This document shows positions 24,921 to 36,626 of a stretch of 64,000 bases of DNA, one piece after another. Both the position numbers and the translations under genes were made by a program. The notes beneath the pieces are model-generated. The model was not told the origin of the DNA. It was given only the letters and a program-made list of their open reading frames with translations, and did no database searches. Each line of letters starts with the position of its first letter. Position 1 is the stretch's first letter. Origin of the DNA: Kiloniellales bacterium (GTDB lineage: Bacteria > Pseudomonadota > Alphaproteobacteria > Kiloniellales > JAKSBE01); contig JASJBF010000010.1 of the NCBI GenBank assembly GCA_030066685.1, positions 1 through 64,000 on the forward strand. Direction: 5' to 3'.

Positions 24921-25149
24921 CGGATCACGCTATGGTCACTTGACTTCCGAGGGACCCATCGTTATCTGAAAGACATAACGGTCCATCTGGCCGAAAAAAC
25001 GGCCAATCCCAGAGACAAAGCTCCGCGTTTCCTGTTCGGCTGCCACGGCTGTGGGTTCCCGTCCCGGAATGGCGGATCGGCCCCGAAGCGGATCTTGCCG
25101 TGACGGGTGACGGACTATCAGGCGCCCCCTTGCGACAGCGGTCATCATT
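24921..25149 (+). promoter_or_regulatory. Structured leader upstream of rho
   Basis: A 229-base gap before rho. Two hairpins are visible: CGTTAT (24960-24965) with ATAACG (24975-24980), and TGGCCG-AAAAAA-CGGCCA (24988-25005). Long leaders before rho are known to carry autoregulation by Rho-dependent attenuation; whether this one does is inference. Confidence 0.45.
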
Positions 25150-26406
<1,257 letters not shown>

Positions 26407-26424
26407 CGCGCGGGGCGGGAGTCC

Positions 26425-26841
26425 CTAAAGCCGGTCGGCGAGCGCGTAGAGCTCGCGGTTCTCCCGGTTGATCCGGTCGCTCAGGGCGTCCAGGATTTCC
26501 TCGCTGGCCCTGATGAAGCTTTCGGGTTCATCCTCTATGGCTTCGATCGAACGCCAGGTCTCCATGTAGCTCTCGAAGGCGGCGGAGAGCCCGCCCATCT
26601 CGTTCTGGAAAGCGGCGGCCATCTCGGCCAGCTTTGGATCGCCCGAGCCGAGCAGCTCCGGATAGAGCTCATTGTCTTCCTTGGCGAGGTGAGCCTTGAG
26701 CTTGCCGGAGAGCGCGATCATCACGCCCATGATGTCGGGGATGTTGTCGAGCACCTTGTCGGGATCGAGAAGGCCGCGAAACTCCGTCACGACTCCAACG
26801 ATGGTCGCATGCTGCTGCCGAAAGCTGTCGGTCTTGCGCAT
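26425..26841 (-). CDS. Hemerythrin-domain (HHE) protein
   Basis: Start at ATG 26841 (MRKTDSFRQQHATIVG), 138 residues; an in-frame ATG at 26898 is less likely. It is a four-helix bundle with candidate di-iron ligands: the first His in RQQHATI, then H-x3-E in KLKAHLAKEDNELYPELL. Further helices are rich in Glu (SIEAIEDEPESFIRASEE) and end with INRENRELYALADRL. Possible roles are oxygen or NO sensing or iron handling. It is convergent with rho, 18 bases between stops. Confidence 0.8.
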   Translation of the reverse strand: MRKTDSFRQQHATIVGVVTEFRGLLDPDKVLDNIPDIMGVMIALSGKLKAHLAKEDNELYPELLGSGDPKLAEMAAAFQNEMGGLSAAFESYMETWRSIEAIEDEPESFIRASEEILDALSDRINRENRELYALADRL

Positions 26842-26975
26842 TGCTCTGCGAGAGCCTCGGGGGGTTACTTGCCGCCGTGTTCCGATATCGGCGAGCATAT
26901 GCGCCGACCGGTTGAATACCCCTTAATTGCCGCTCGCCGGCGCCCGCCCGAGAGCGGACTTTTATCCTATAACGG

Positions 26976-27953
26976 TCAGGGCAGGAGGATCGTCGATCCC
27001 GTGGTCTTGCGGCTTTCCAGGTCGCGGTGCGCCTGGGCCGCTTCGGCCAAGGGATAGGTCTGGTGGACCTCTATCTTGACCGCGCCCGAGAGCACGACCT
27101 CGAAGAGCGCCTTGGCACTGGCCTCCAGGTCCTCGCGCTTCGCCGTATAGGTCATCAGGGTCGGCCGGGTCACGAAGAGCGAGCCCTTCTGGCCGAGGAT
27201 GCCAAGGTTGACCGGCGGCACCGGGCCCGAGGCGTTGCCGAAGGTCACCATCAGGCCCAACGGCCGCAGGCAGTCCAGGGAGTCGTCCCAGGTGTCCTTG
27301 CCGATCGAATCGTAGACCACGGGCACGCCTTCGCCGCCGGTGATCTCCTTGACCCGCTCGACGAAGCGCTCCTCGCGGTAGTTGATCGGATGGTCGCAGC
27401 CGTGGGCCCGGGCCAGCTCCGCCTTCTCCGGCGAGCCCACGGTGCCGATCACCTTGGCGCCCAGGTGTTTTAGCCACTGGCAGGCGATCAGACCGATGCC
27501 GCCGGCGGCGGCGTGCAGCAGCACGGTCTCGCCCGCTTTCACCGGATAGGTCCGGCGGATCAGGTACTCCACCGTCATGCCCTGGAGCATCATGGCCGCA
27601 CCGGTCTCGTCGCCGATCGCGTCGGGCAAGACCACGACTCGGTCGGCCGGCATCAGGCGGACCTCGGCATAGGCGCCGACCGGCGGCGCGGCGTAGGCGA
27701 CGCGGTCGCCCTCGCTGAGGCCGCTCACCCCGTCGCCCAGCGCGTCGACCACGCCGGCGGCCTCCATGCCGATGGCGTGGGGCAGGTCGCCCAGGGGATA
27801 GAGGCCGGTCCGATGGTAGACGTCGATGTAGTTGAGCCCGATCGCGGTCTGGCGGATGCGGATCTCGCCGGGGCCGGGATCGCCGACCTCGACGTCGTCG
27901 TAGCGCAGGTTCTCGGGCCCGCCGGGGGCGTGGATGCGGACGGCTTTGCTCAT
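26976..27953 (-). CDS. qor: NADPH:quinone oxidoreductase, zeta-crystallin type
   Basis: 325 residues starting at ATG 27953, which overlaps the preceding dienelactone hydrolase stop by 4 bases (ATGA). MDR-superfamily features: GLNYIDVYHRTGLYP, GMEAAGVVDALGDGV, the NADPH motif HAAAGGIGLIACQWLKHLG, and GSPEKAELARAHGCDHPINY. There are no structural-zinc cysteines, as expected for QOR. It performs one-electron reduction of quinones. Coupling to the hydrolase suggests a shared detoxification or catabolic role, unproven. Confidence 0.93.
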   Translation of the reverse strand: MSKAVRIHAPGGPENLRYDDVEVGDPGPGEIRIRQTAIGLNYIDVYHRTGLYPLGDLPHAIGMEAAGVVDALGDGVSGLSEGDRVAYAAPPVGAYAEVRLMPADRVVVLPDAIGDETGAAMMLQGMTVEYLIRRTYPVKAGETVLLHAAAGGIGLIACQWLKHLGAKVIGTVGSPEKAELARAHGCDHPINYREERFVERVKEITGGEGVPVVYDSIGKDTWDDSLDCLRPLGLMVTFGNASGPVPPVNLGILGQKGSLFVTRPTLMTYTAKREDLEASAKALFEVVLSGAVKIEVHQTYPLAEAAQAHRDLESRKTTGSTILLP

Positions 27954-28645
27954 CGGCTCAGGTGCTCCTTGAAGAAATCCGCTGTCCGGGCGTTGGCCAG
28001 CTGGGCGGCCGCGGCGTCGTAATGGGCGCCGCCCTCGCGGGCGAAGGCGTGGTCCTGCCCCTCGTAGACGTGTAGGGTGACCTGCGGATGGCCGGACAGG
28101 CCGGACTGGATCTTCTGCTGCGCCTCCGGCGGCACGAACTGGTCCTTGGCGGCGACGTGGAGCAGGATCGGCCGAGTGATCTGCGAAGCCTCGCCCAGCA
28201 GCTCGTCCAGGCCGACGCCGTAGTAGCTGACGCTGCAGTCGGCATCGGAGCGGGCGGCCATGAGGTAGGCGAGCTTGCCGCCGAGGCAGTAACCGACCGC
28301 GCCGACCTTGCCGCTGCAGGCCTCGTGGCCGCGGAGCTGGCCCAGGGTGGCAGTCAGGTCCTCGACCCCCTTGGCGACGTCGAAGGCGTTGAACAGCCCG
28401 AAGGCCTGCTCCCATTCCGCCTCGCTCTGATCGGTGATCTGGATACCCGGCTCGATCCGCCAGAAGAGATCCGGGCAGCAGGCGGCATAGCCCTGGGCGG
28501 CGAGTCCGTCGCAGATGTCGCGCATGACCTTGTTGACGCCGAAAATCTCCTGAATGACCAGAAGACCGGGCGCCGGGGTGCTCGCGGGCAGCGCCAGATA
28601 GGCCCCGAAGTCACCGTCCGGGCCCGTGATCGTGATGTCGGGCAT
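27950..28645 (-). CDS. Dienelactone hydrolase family protein
   Basis: Start at ATG 28645 (MPDITITGPDGDFGAYLALP), with GAGGGAGGAGAA in the ribosome site; 231 residues. Alpha/beta hydrolase with the DLH triad: nucleophile C120 in GAVGYCLGGKLAY, Asp in HVAAKDQFVPPE, and His in EGQDHAFAREGGAHYD. The Glu of the LLVIQEIFG motif is present. It hydrolyses dienelactone-like or other ester substrates; the natural substrate is unknown. Confidence 0.93.
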   Translation of the reverse strand: MPDITITGPDGDFGAYLALPASTPAPGLLVIQEIFGVNKVMRDICDGLAAQGYAACCPDLFWRIEPGIQITDQSEAEWEQAFGLFNAFDVAKGVEDLTATLGQLRGHEACSGKVGAVGYCLGGKLAYLMAARSDADCSVSYYGVGLDELLGEASQITRPILLHVAAKDQFVPPEAQQKIQSGLSGHPQVTLHVYEGQDHAFAREGGAHYDAAAAQLANARTADFFKEHLSR

Positions 28646-28850
28646 GGCTGCAGTTCTCCTCCCTCGTGCCACCGGCTTCGCTCTGCCGCCGGCCGGCCGC
28701 AAGCTTATCGCGCAAGCCGCCGGCTTGTCACCCGCGACACTTGGAATGGTCGTTCCGAACTATCGGCCCGGGCCACCGCTTTAAGGGCTGCTTGGTGTTG
28801 TGGCTGTTAGGCTGCGCCGCGGGATGACGGCGGCTCGGAGGCCGGATTAC

Positions 28851-29795
28851 ATGTTCGGAGTCTGGAAGGCGCCGCTGGTCGCAGTGCGGAGTCCCTACGG
28901 GTCGTCGCGGAATCCCCACGACCGGGATCCCTTGGACGACCTGCCGGGCCTGATGGCGACCGGGCCCTTCAGCGAGAAATTGCTTTCCCGGCTGAAGAAG
29001 TCCCAGCCGGCGGCGCTTTATCTGAACGCAGCCAAGGGCTGGCGCTGCGACGACTATGCCTTCCTCGCCGAGCTGCCGGCGCTGAAGCTGCTGTCGATCG
29101 TCGCTGCGCCGCCGAGGGGATCGATCCCGATCGAAGCGGTGACCGGGCTGCAGTCGCTGCATCTGGACCGCGTTCTTCCGGAGCCGGTGGACTTGCCGCC
29201 GCTGCCCGCGCTTCGCTCCTGCAAGCTGGCCTGGAGCGGCGCCGTCGGGAGCCTCTTCGACTGCCGCGATCTGGAGCGGCTGAGGCTGGCCGGCCTGAAG
29301 AGCAAGCGCTTCGACCGGCTATCGCGGCTCGCCGGGCTGAAGGCGCTCTGCCTCCGCAGCTCGAATATCGTCTCCTTGCGGGACCTGGCCGGCCTCGGCC
29401 GCCTGGCGCACCTAGAGCTCAAGGTCTGCCGCAGCCTGGCGAGCCTTGACGGCATCGAAGCGCTGGCCGGGCTGCGGTCGCTAACCCTCAACGAAGGCCA
29501 CAAGGTCCACGACCTGGCTCCGCTGGCCGCGCTCGAGAAGCTGGAGGTCCTGAACCTGACCGACTGCGGCGAGCTCGACTCCCTGGCGCCCTTGGCCGGC
29601 CTGCGCAACCTCAAGGCCCTGGCCTTCGCCGGCGAGAAGACGGCGGTGCGGGACGGCGATCTGCGCCCCCTGCTCGAGCTGCCCAAGCTGTCGATGGTCA
29701 TGTTCGGCGCCCGACGGCACTACTCGCACGAGATCGTCAAGCCTTGGAACTGGGAAAACTTCGATAGGCCGGACCGCCTGCTGGCGCCCAAGTGA
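28851..29795 (+). CDS. Leucine-rich-repeat protein, 314 aa
   Basis: Start at ATG 28851 (MFGVWKAPLVAVRS), preceded by GGAGG with 9-base spacing; in-frame starts at 28800 and 28824 lack this. At least eight LRR units of about 20-22 residues run from residue 60 to 280 (for example LERLRLAGLKSKRF, LKALCLRSSNIVSLRDLAGL, LAHLELKVCRSLASLDGIEAL, LEVLNLTDCGELDSLAPLAGL), similar to the internalin/SDS22 spacing. No signal peptide or membrane helix is evident, so it is probably cytoplasmic. Function unknown; such repeats usually bind proteins. It is convergent with ogt. Confidence 0.85.
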   Translation: MFGVWKAPLVAVRSPYGSSRNPHDRDPLDDLPGLMATGPFSEKLLSRLKKSQPAALYLNAAKGWRCDDYAFLAELPALKLLSIVAAPPRGSIPIEAVTGLQSLHLDRVLPEPVDLPPLPALRSCKLAWSGAVGSLFDCRDLERLRLAGLKSKRFDRLSRLAGLKALCLRSSNIVSLRDLAGLGRLAHLELKVCRSLASLDGIEALAGLRSLTLNEGHKVHDLAPLAALEKLEVLNLTDCGELDSLAPLAGLRNLKALAFAGEKTAVRDGDLRPLLELPKLSMVMFGARRHYSHEIVKPWNWENFDRPDRLLAPK

Positions 29796-29813
29796 AGCCG
29801 GCCCGACTGGGGC

Positions 29814-30283
29814 TCAGAACGGCAACTCCGGCGCCAGCGCGCCTTCCAGGACCAGCAGCCGGCGCTTGGTGGCGAGCCCGCCCCCGCCCGAGTAGCCGCC
29901 CAGCCCCTCGCCGGCGACCACCCGATGGCAGGGGATGATCAGCGGGATCGGGTTGGCGCCGCAGGCGCCGCCGACCGCCCGCGCACTGCCGCCGGTCCGC
30001 GCCGCCATCTCGCCGTAGGTCAGGACCTCGCCGTAGGGGATCCGGATCATCTCCCGCCACACGCTCGACTGGAACGCCGAGCCGGCCGGGGCCAGGGGCA
30101 GGTCGAAGGCCTCGAGACCGCCGTCGAGGTAGGCGGCGAGCTGCCGCCCGGCCTCGGCAAGCAGCGGGCTTGGTGGTGCCTCTTTCGAATCTGCCCCGTC
30201 GCGCCACTTCAGCCGGGTGATCCGACCCTCGGCCTCGACCAGCCGCAGCCGGCCGAGCGGGGTCTCGAAGCTGGCGCTCGGCA

Positions 30284-30284
<1 letters not shown>
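29814..30284 (-). CDS. ogt: Methylated-DNA-protein-cysteine methyltransferase (Ogt)
   Basis: 156 residues. Acceptor C119 lies in NPIPLIIPCHRVV; the helix-turn-helix region GEVLTYGEMAARTGG and the recognition Arg in ARAVGGACG are present. It transfers O6-alkyl groups from guanine to itself, a suicidal repair. Its ATG shares a base with the stop of the preceding DUF255 gene (TGATG), so it is probably translated by reinitiation. Confidence 0.96.
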
Positions 30285-32356
<2,072 letters not shown>

Positions 32357-32509
32357 GGGGGCGGGGCCTTCCTCGCTATCGTCGGCTCGCTGCCGAGCCG
32401 GGCTTTGGGGCGTTGCTTTGCAGCCGGGCGCCCGGCTAGTGTCTCTGGTCCCTATATGAGGATGGGAACGCGGCCGCCTCAACCGCAAAGTCCGTGAGGG
32501 TTTGATCCG

Positions 32510-32788
32510 ATGAAGATCCGTATCGACATCGACTGCACGCCGGAGGAGGCGCGGCGCTTCTTCGGGCTGCCGGACGTCACGCAGTTGCAGGAGTCGGTGA
32601 TGGCGGAGCTGGAAAAACAGAGCCTGGCGCGCCTCAAGTCGATGGACGTCGATGCCCTGATGAAGCAGTGGTTCCCGAGCTCGATCGAAGGCTGGGAGCG
32701 CCTCCAGAAGACGATGTGGCAGCAGATGACCAGCGCCGCCGGCGCCGCCGCGGCGGGCGCCAAGAAGGCGGACAAGGAGAAGTCATGA
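32510..32788 (+). CDS. DUF6489-like protein, 92 aa
   Basis: A small soluble helical protein starting [23 protein letters not shown]. The central region [23 protein letters not shown] is amphipathic, and an Ala/Lys-rich tail follows. It resembles a small alphaproteobacterial family. A weak similarity to polyhydroxyalkanoate granule/phasin-like helices is possible but not claimed. Its stop overlaps the ferredoxin start by 4 bases (ATGA), implying a co-translated pair. Confidence 0.8.
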   Translation: MKIRIDIDCTPEEARRFFGLPDVTQLQESVMAELEKQSLARLKSMDVDALMKQWFPSSIEGWERLQKTMWQQMTSAAGAAAAGAKKADKEKS

Positions 32789-33156
32789 CCGATGGCTCGG
32801 CCGCCGGCGCCGGGGATCCGGCGCCCTACTATCGCGCCCACGTCTTCTGTTGCACCAACGAGCGCCCGGAGGGCCATCCCCGCGGCTGCTGCAAGGACAA
32901 GAACGCCGAGGCGCTGCGCAACTACATGAAGGCGCGGGCCAAGGCCATGGGGCTCGAGGGCGTCCGGGTCAACATCGCCGGCTGCCTGGACCGCTGCGAG
33001 CTGGGGCCGACCATGGTGATCTACCCCGAGGGCGTCTGGTACCACTACCGCAGCAACGAGGACATCGACGAGATCCTCCAGACCCACGTGATCGAGGGCG
33101 GCCGGGTGACCCGGCTCCAGCTCCAGCCGGACGACGAGACGCCACCGGTCCCTTAG
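32785..33156 (+). CDS. Thioredoxin-like [2Fe-2S] ferredoxin
   Basis: 123 residues. Cysteines suited to a [2Fe-2S] thioredoxin-fold ferredoxin: C22/C23 in HVFCCTNERPEGHPRGCC, C35/C36, then C67 and C71 in NIAGCLDRCELGPTMVIYPEGVWY, a strong family signature. It is a soluble electron carrier; the redox partner is unknown. It is coupled to the DUF6489-like gene and lies 70 bases before mnmE. Confidence 0.93.
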   Translation: MTDGSAAGAGDPAPYYRAHVFCCTNERPEGHPRGCCKDKNAEALRNYMKARAKAMGLEGVRVNIAGCLDRCELGPTMVIYPEGVWYHYRSNEDIDEILQTHVIEGGRVTRLQLQPDDETPPVP

Positions 33157-33226
33157 CCGAAAGACCGCCGAGCCGGGGTCGCCCCCGCCCCCGCTTGCCC
33201 ATTGCGGGCGTCCGTAGCGAGGCGAG

Positions 33227-34582
33227 ATGACCGAGCATCGAGACACCATCTTCGCCCTTTCCACGCCGCCGGGGCGGGGCGGTATCGCCGTCTTCCGGAT
33301 CTCCGGCCCGGCCGCCGGCGATGCGCTGACGGCGCTCTCGGGGTCCGGGCGCCTGCCGCCGCGCCGGGCCCGTCTCGTCGCGCTGCGCCGGCCCGACGAC
33401 GGCACGCCGATCGACCGCGGCCTTGTGCTGTGGTTTCCCGGTCCGGCGAGCTTCACCGGCGAAGACCTGGCCGAGCTTCAGCTTCACGGCGGCCGGGCGG
33501 TGGTCGCGGCCACGGCCGGCGCCCTGGCCGCCCTGCCCGGTCTTCGGGTCGCCGAGCCGGGAGAGTTCACCCGCCGGGCCTTCGACAACGGGAAGCTCGA
33601 CCTCGCCGAGGTCGAGGGCTTGGCCGACCTGATCAACGCCGAGACCGAGGCGCAGCGGCGTGTCGCCCTGAACCAGCTCGGCGGCGGCCTGTCCCGCGTG
33701 GTGGAAGGGTGGCGCCGCCGCCTGATTGAGGTTGCCGCCCGGCTGGAGGCCTGGATCGACTTCCCGGAGGACGACCTGCCGGTCGGGCTCGCCGCCGCCG
33801 TGGCGGGCGACCTGGCCGGGCTGCGGGACGAGATGGCGCCCTACCTGGAATCGGACCGGCGGGGCGAGCGGCTGCGCGACGGCCTGACCGTCTCCATCCT
33901 GGGCGCGCCCAACGTCGGCAAGTCGAGCCTGCTCAACGCCATCGCGCGGCGCGACGTGGCCATCGTCTCGGACCGGGCCGGCACGACGCGGGACGTGATC
34001 GAGGTTCACCTGGACCTTGGCGGTTACCCCCTCACACTGGCCGACACGGCCGGGCTGCGTGCCGTAGAAGCGGAGGGCGGGGACGAGATCGAGGTCGAGG
34101 GCGTCGCCCGCGCCCGCCGGCGGGCGGAGACGTCGGACCTGCGCCTGGTGGTCTTCGACGCCACCCAGGACCCGGCGGCGCAGAAAGAGACCCGCGATCT
34201 GATGGCGGCCGACAGTCTGGTGGTCTTCAACAAGATCGACCTGGCGCCGCCGCCGGAACCGATCGCCTTTGAGACAAATGCCGTCTTCGCCGTCTCGGCC
34301 AAGACCGGCGCCGGCCTGGCGGCGCTGCTCGACGCCCTGACGGCGCGGGCCGAGATGCTGCTGGGCTCGGCCGGCGGCGCGCCGCTGCTGACCCGGCTGC
34401 GCCATCGCGAGGCGCTGGCCGATTGTGTCGCGGCCCTGGGCCGGGCGGAAGGGGCGGCTCTGCCCGAGCTGCGCGCCGAGGACCTGCGCCTGGCGTTGCG
34501 GGCCCTGGGGCGGATCACCGGACGGGTCGACGTCGAGGAGCTTCTGGACGTGATCTTCCGCGAGTTTTGCATCGGCAAATAG
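33227..34582 (+). CDS. mnmE: tRNA uridine-5-carboxymethylaminomethyl GTPase MnmE (TrmE)
   Basis: 451 residues. The N-terminal folate-binding domain (about 1-120; RDTIFALSTPPGRGGIAVFRISG, GEFTRRAFDNGKLDLAEVEGLADL) precedes a helical domain with the inserted G domain: G1 GAPNVGKSSLLN from residue 226, then G2 GTTRD, G3 DTAG and G4 NKID. The C-terminal CIGK ends with the catalytic-type Cys448. With MnmG it modifies wobble uridine. A parS site follows 5 bases after the stop. Confidence 0.98.
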   Translation: MTEHRDTIFALSTPPGRGGIAVFRISGPAAGDALTALSGSGRLPPRRARLVALRRPDDGTPIDRGLVLWFPGPASFTGEDLAELQLHGGRAVVAATAGALAALPGLRVAEPGEFTRRAFDNGKLDLAEVEGLADLINAETEAQRRVALNQLGGGLSRVVEGWRRRLIEVAARLEAWIDFPEDDLPVGLAAAVAGDLAGLRDEMAPYLESDRRGERLRDGLTVSILGAPNVGKSSLLNAIARRDVAIVSDRAGTTRDVIEVHLDLGGYPLTLADTAGLRAVEAEGGDEIEVEGVARARRRAETSDLRLVVFDATQDPAAQKETRDLMAADSLVVFNKIDLAPPPEPIAFETNAVFAVSAKTGAGLAALLDALTARAEMLLGSAGGAPLLTRLRHREALADCVAALGRAEGAALPELRAEDLRLALRALGRITGRVDVEELLDVIFREFCIGK

Positions 34583-34587
34583 GCCGG

Positions 34588-34603
34588 TGTTTCACGTGAA
34601 ACA
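34588..34603. promoter_or_regulatory. parS centromere site 1 (perfect)
   Basis: TGTTTCACGTGAAACA, the full 16-bp palindrome recognised by chromosomal ParB. It lies between mnmE and mnmG, about 12.4 kb from the putative origin and about 3.5 kb from parB. Confidence 0.95.
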
Positions 34604-34681
34604 TCCCGGCCGGCGGTGACCGGGGCAGGCTGCCCCGGCGGTCTTTGACAGCCGCAGCGTTCTGTCCTAAGAGGGCGCGCC

Positions 34682-36583
34682 ATGTCCGACAGCTCGACCT
34701 CATCCTATGACGTCATCGTCGTTGGCGGCGGCCATGCCGGCTGCGAAGCCGCGGCCGCCGCCGCGCGCCTCGGCGCCCGCAGCCTGCTGGTGACCCACGA
34801 TCCCGAGACCATCGGAACGATGTCCTGCAACCCGGCGATCGGGGGCCTCGGAAAGGGCCACCTGGTCCGCGAGATCGACGCCCTCGACGGGCTCATGGGC
34901 CAGGCCATCGACCGTGCTGGGATTCAGTTCCGGATGCTCAACTGGAGCAAGGGGCCGGCGGTGCGCGGGCCCCGCGCCCAGGCCGACCGCCGGCTCTACC
35001 GGCAAGCCATGCAGGCACTGCTGCGCGCGCAGCCCGGGCTGGAGATCCTGGGCGCTGCGGTCGAGGACCTTGACCTGGATTCCCGGGGGCGCTGCCGCGG
35101 CGTGGTCACCGGCGACGGCCGGACCCTGAAGGCGGCGGCGGTCGTGCTGACCACCGGGACCTTCTTGCGCGGCCTGATCCATCTCGGGGAAAAGAGCTGG
35201 CCGGCGGGCCGCATCGGCGAGGCGCCGAGCCACGGCCTCTCGGCGACCCTGGATCGCCTCGGCTTCCGGCTCGGCCGCCTCAAGACCGGGACCCCGCCGC
35301 GGCTCGACGGCCGGACCATCGAGTGGACGGGGCTCGAGGTCCAGCCCGGCGACGATCCGCCCGAGCCCTTCTCGACCCTGACCACGGCGATCGAAACGCC
35401 GCAGGTGCCCTGCCACATCACCTACACCTCGGCGGCGGGCCACGACTTGATCCGGTCCAACCTGGAACGCTCGCCGATGTACTCGGGGCAGATCGAGTCG
35501 ACGGGGCCGCGTTACTGTCCCTCGATCGAGGACAAGGTCGTGCGCTTCGCCGAGCGGGAACGGCACCAGATCTTCCTGGAGCCGGAGGGCCTGGACGACC
35601 CCACCGTCTATCCCAATGGCATCTCGACCTGCCTGCCCGAAGCGGTCCAGCGGGAGCTGCTGAAGACCATCCCGGGCCTGGCCGGCGCGGTCATGCTGCA
35701 GCCCGGCTACGCGATCGAGTACGACCACGTCGACCCGCGCGAGCTGAAGCCGAGCCTGGAGGCTTTGCGCCTGCCGGGCCTCTTCCTCGCCGGCCAGGTC
35801 AACGGCACCACGGGCTACGAGGAGGCGGCGGCCCAGGGCTTGATCGCCGGACTCAACGCGGCCCTCGCGGCAAGTGGAGAGGCGGCCGACGGCGGCGTCT
35901 TCTCGCTCGACCGCAGCCAGGCCTACATCGGAGTCATGATCGACGACCTGGTGACCCGCGGGGTGGCCGAGCCCTACCGCATGTTCACCAGCCGGGCCGA
36001 GTACCGCCTTCACCTGCGCGCCGACAACGCGGATCAGCGGCTGACACCGCTGGGGCGGAAGCTCGGCTGCGTCGGTCCCGAGCGCGCCCGGCGCTTCGCG
36101 GAAAAGCGCGACGCCCTGGCCGCCGGGCGCGCGCTGGTCGAGGGCTGCGCCGCGACCCCGGACGCGCTGGCCCGGCAGGGCATTCCGGTCAAGCGCGACG
36201 GCCGCCGCCGCTCCGCCTTCGACCTGCTGGCCCATCCGGAGATCGGCTTGGCGGAGCTGGCCCGGATTTGGCCGGCGCTCGCGGCGCTGCCGGCGGCGAT
36301 CGCAGAGCAGATCGAAATCGAGGCGCGCTACGCCAGCTATCTGGAAAGACAGGAGGCCGACATCCGCGCCTTCCGGCGCGACGAGGCCTTGGCCCTGCCG
36401 GAGCGGCTGGACTACGATCGGGTCGGGGGCCTGTCCAAGGAGGCGCAGCAGGTTCTGGCGGCGGCGCGGCCCGCGACCCTGGGCGCCGCCGCCCGGCTCC
36501 CCGGCATCACGCCCGCCGCGGTGGTGGCGCTCCTGCGCTACGTCAGGAAGTCCGGCCCGGGGTCAGCAGAGGATGCCGCCTGA
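34682..36583 (+). CDS. mnmG: tRNA uridine-5-carboxymethylaminomethyl modification enzyme MnmG (GidA)
   Basis: 633 residues. FAD dinucleotide motif [18 protein letters not shown] at residues 14-31; [73 protein letters not shown]; and the C-terminal helical domain ([15 protein letters not shown]). It works with MnmE. AGAGGG precedes the ATG. Its 3' end may overlap rsmG if the longer rsmG start is used. Confidence 0.98.
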   Translation: MSDSSTSSYDVIVVGGGHAGCEAAAAAARLGARSLLVTHDPETIGTMSCNPAIGGLGKGHLVREIDALDGLMGQAIDRAGIQFRMLNWSKGPAVRGPRAQADRRLYRQAMQALLRAQPGLEILGAAVEDLDLDSRGRCRGVVTGDGRTLKAAAVVLTTGTFLRGLIHLGEKSWPAGRIGEAPSHGLSATLDRLGFRLGRLKTGTPPRLDGRTIEWTGLEVQPGDDPPEPFSTLTTAIETPQVPCHITYTSAAGHDLIRSNLERSPMYSGQIESTGPRYCPSIEDKVVRFAERERHQIFLEPEGLDDPTVYPNGISTCLPEAVQRELLKTIPGLAGAVMLQPGYAIEYDHVDPRELKPSLEALRLPGLFLAGQVNGTTGYEEAAAQGLIAGLNAALAASGEAADGGVFSLDRSQAYIGVMIDDLVTRGVAEPYRMFTSRAEYRLHLRADNADQRLTPLGRKLGCVGPERARRFAEKRDALAAGRALVEGCAATPDALARQGIPVKRDGRRRSAFDLLAHPEIGLAELARIWPALAALPAAIAEQIEIEARYASYLERQEADIRAFRRDEALALPERLDYDRVGGLSKEAQQVLAAARPATLGAAARLPGITPAAVVALLRYVRKSGPGSAEDAA

Positions 36584-36626
36584 CCCCGTGAAGGTGCCGG
36601 GCGGCCCGGGGTGGATCTGGAGCGCC

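Noticed and set aside
24936-25148. A 70-codon minus-strand frame in the rho leader
   Set aside because: It has no good ribosome site and lies over the hairpins of the leader; composition is arginine-rich without structure.
36573-36626. Longer rsmG start at ATG 36573
   Set aside because: The extra 18 residues are Pro/Gly-rich and overlap mnmG; the ATG at 36627 has a better-spaced GGAG. The longer form cannot be fully excluded.
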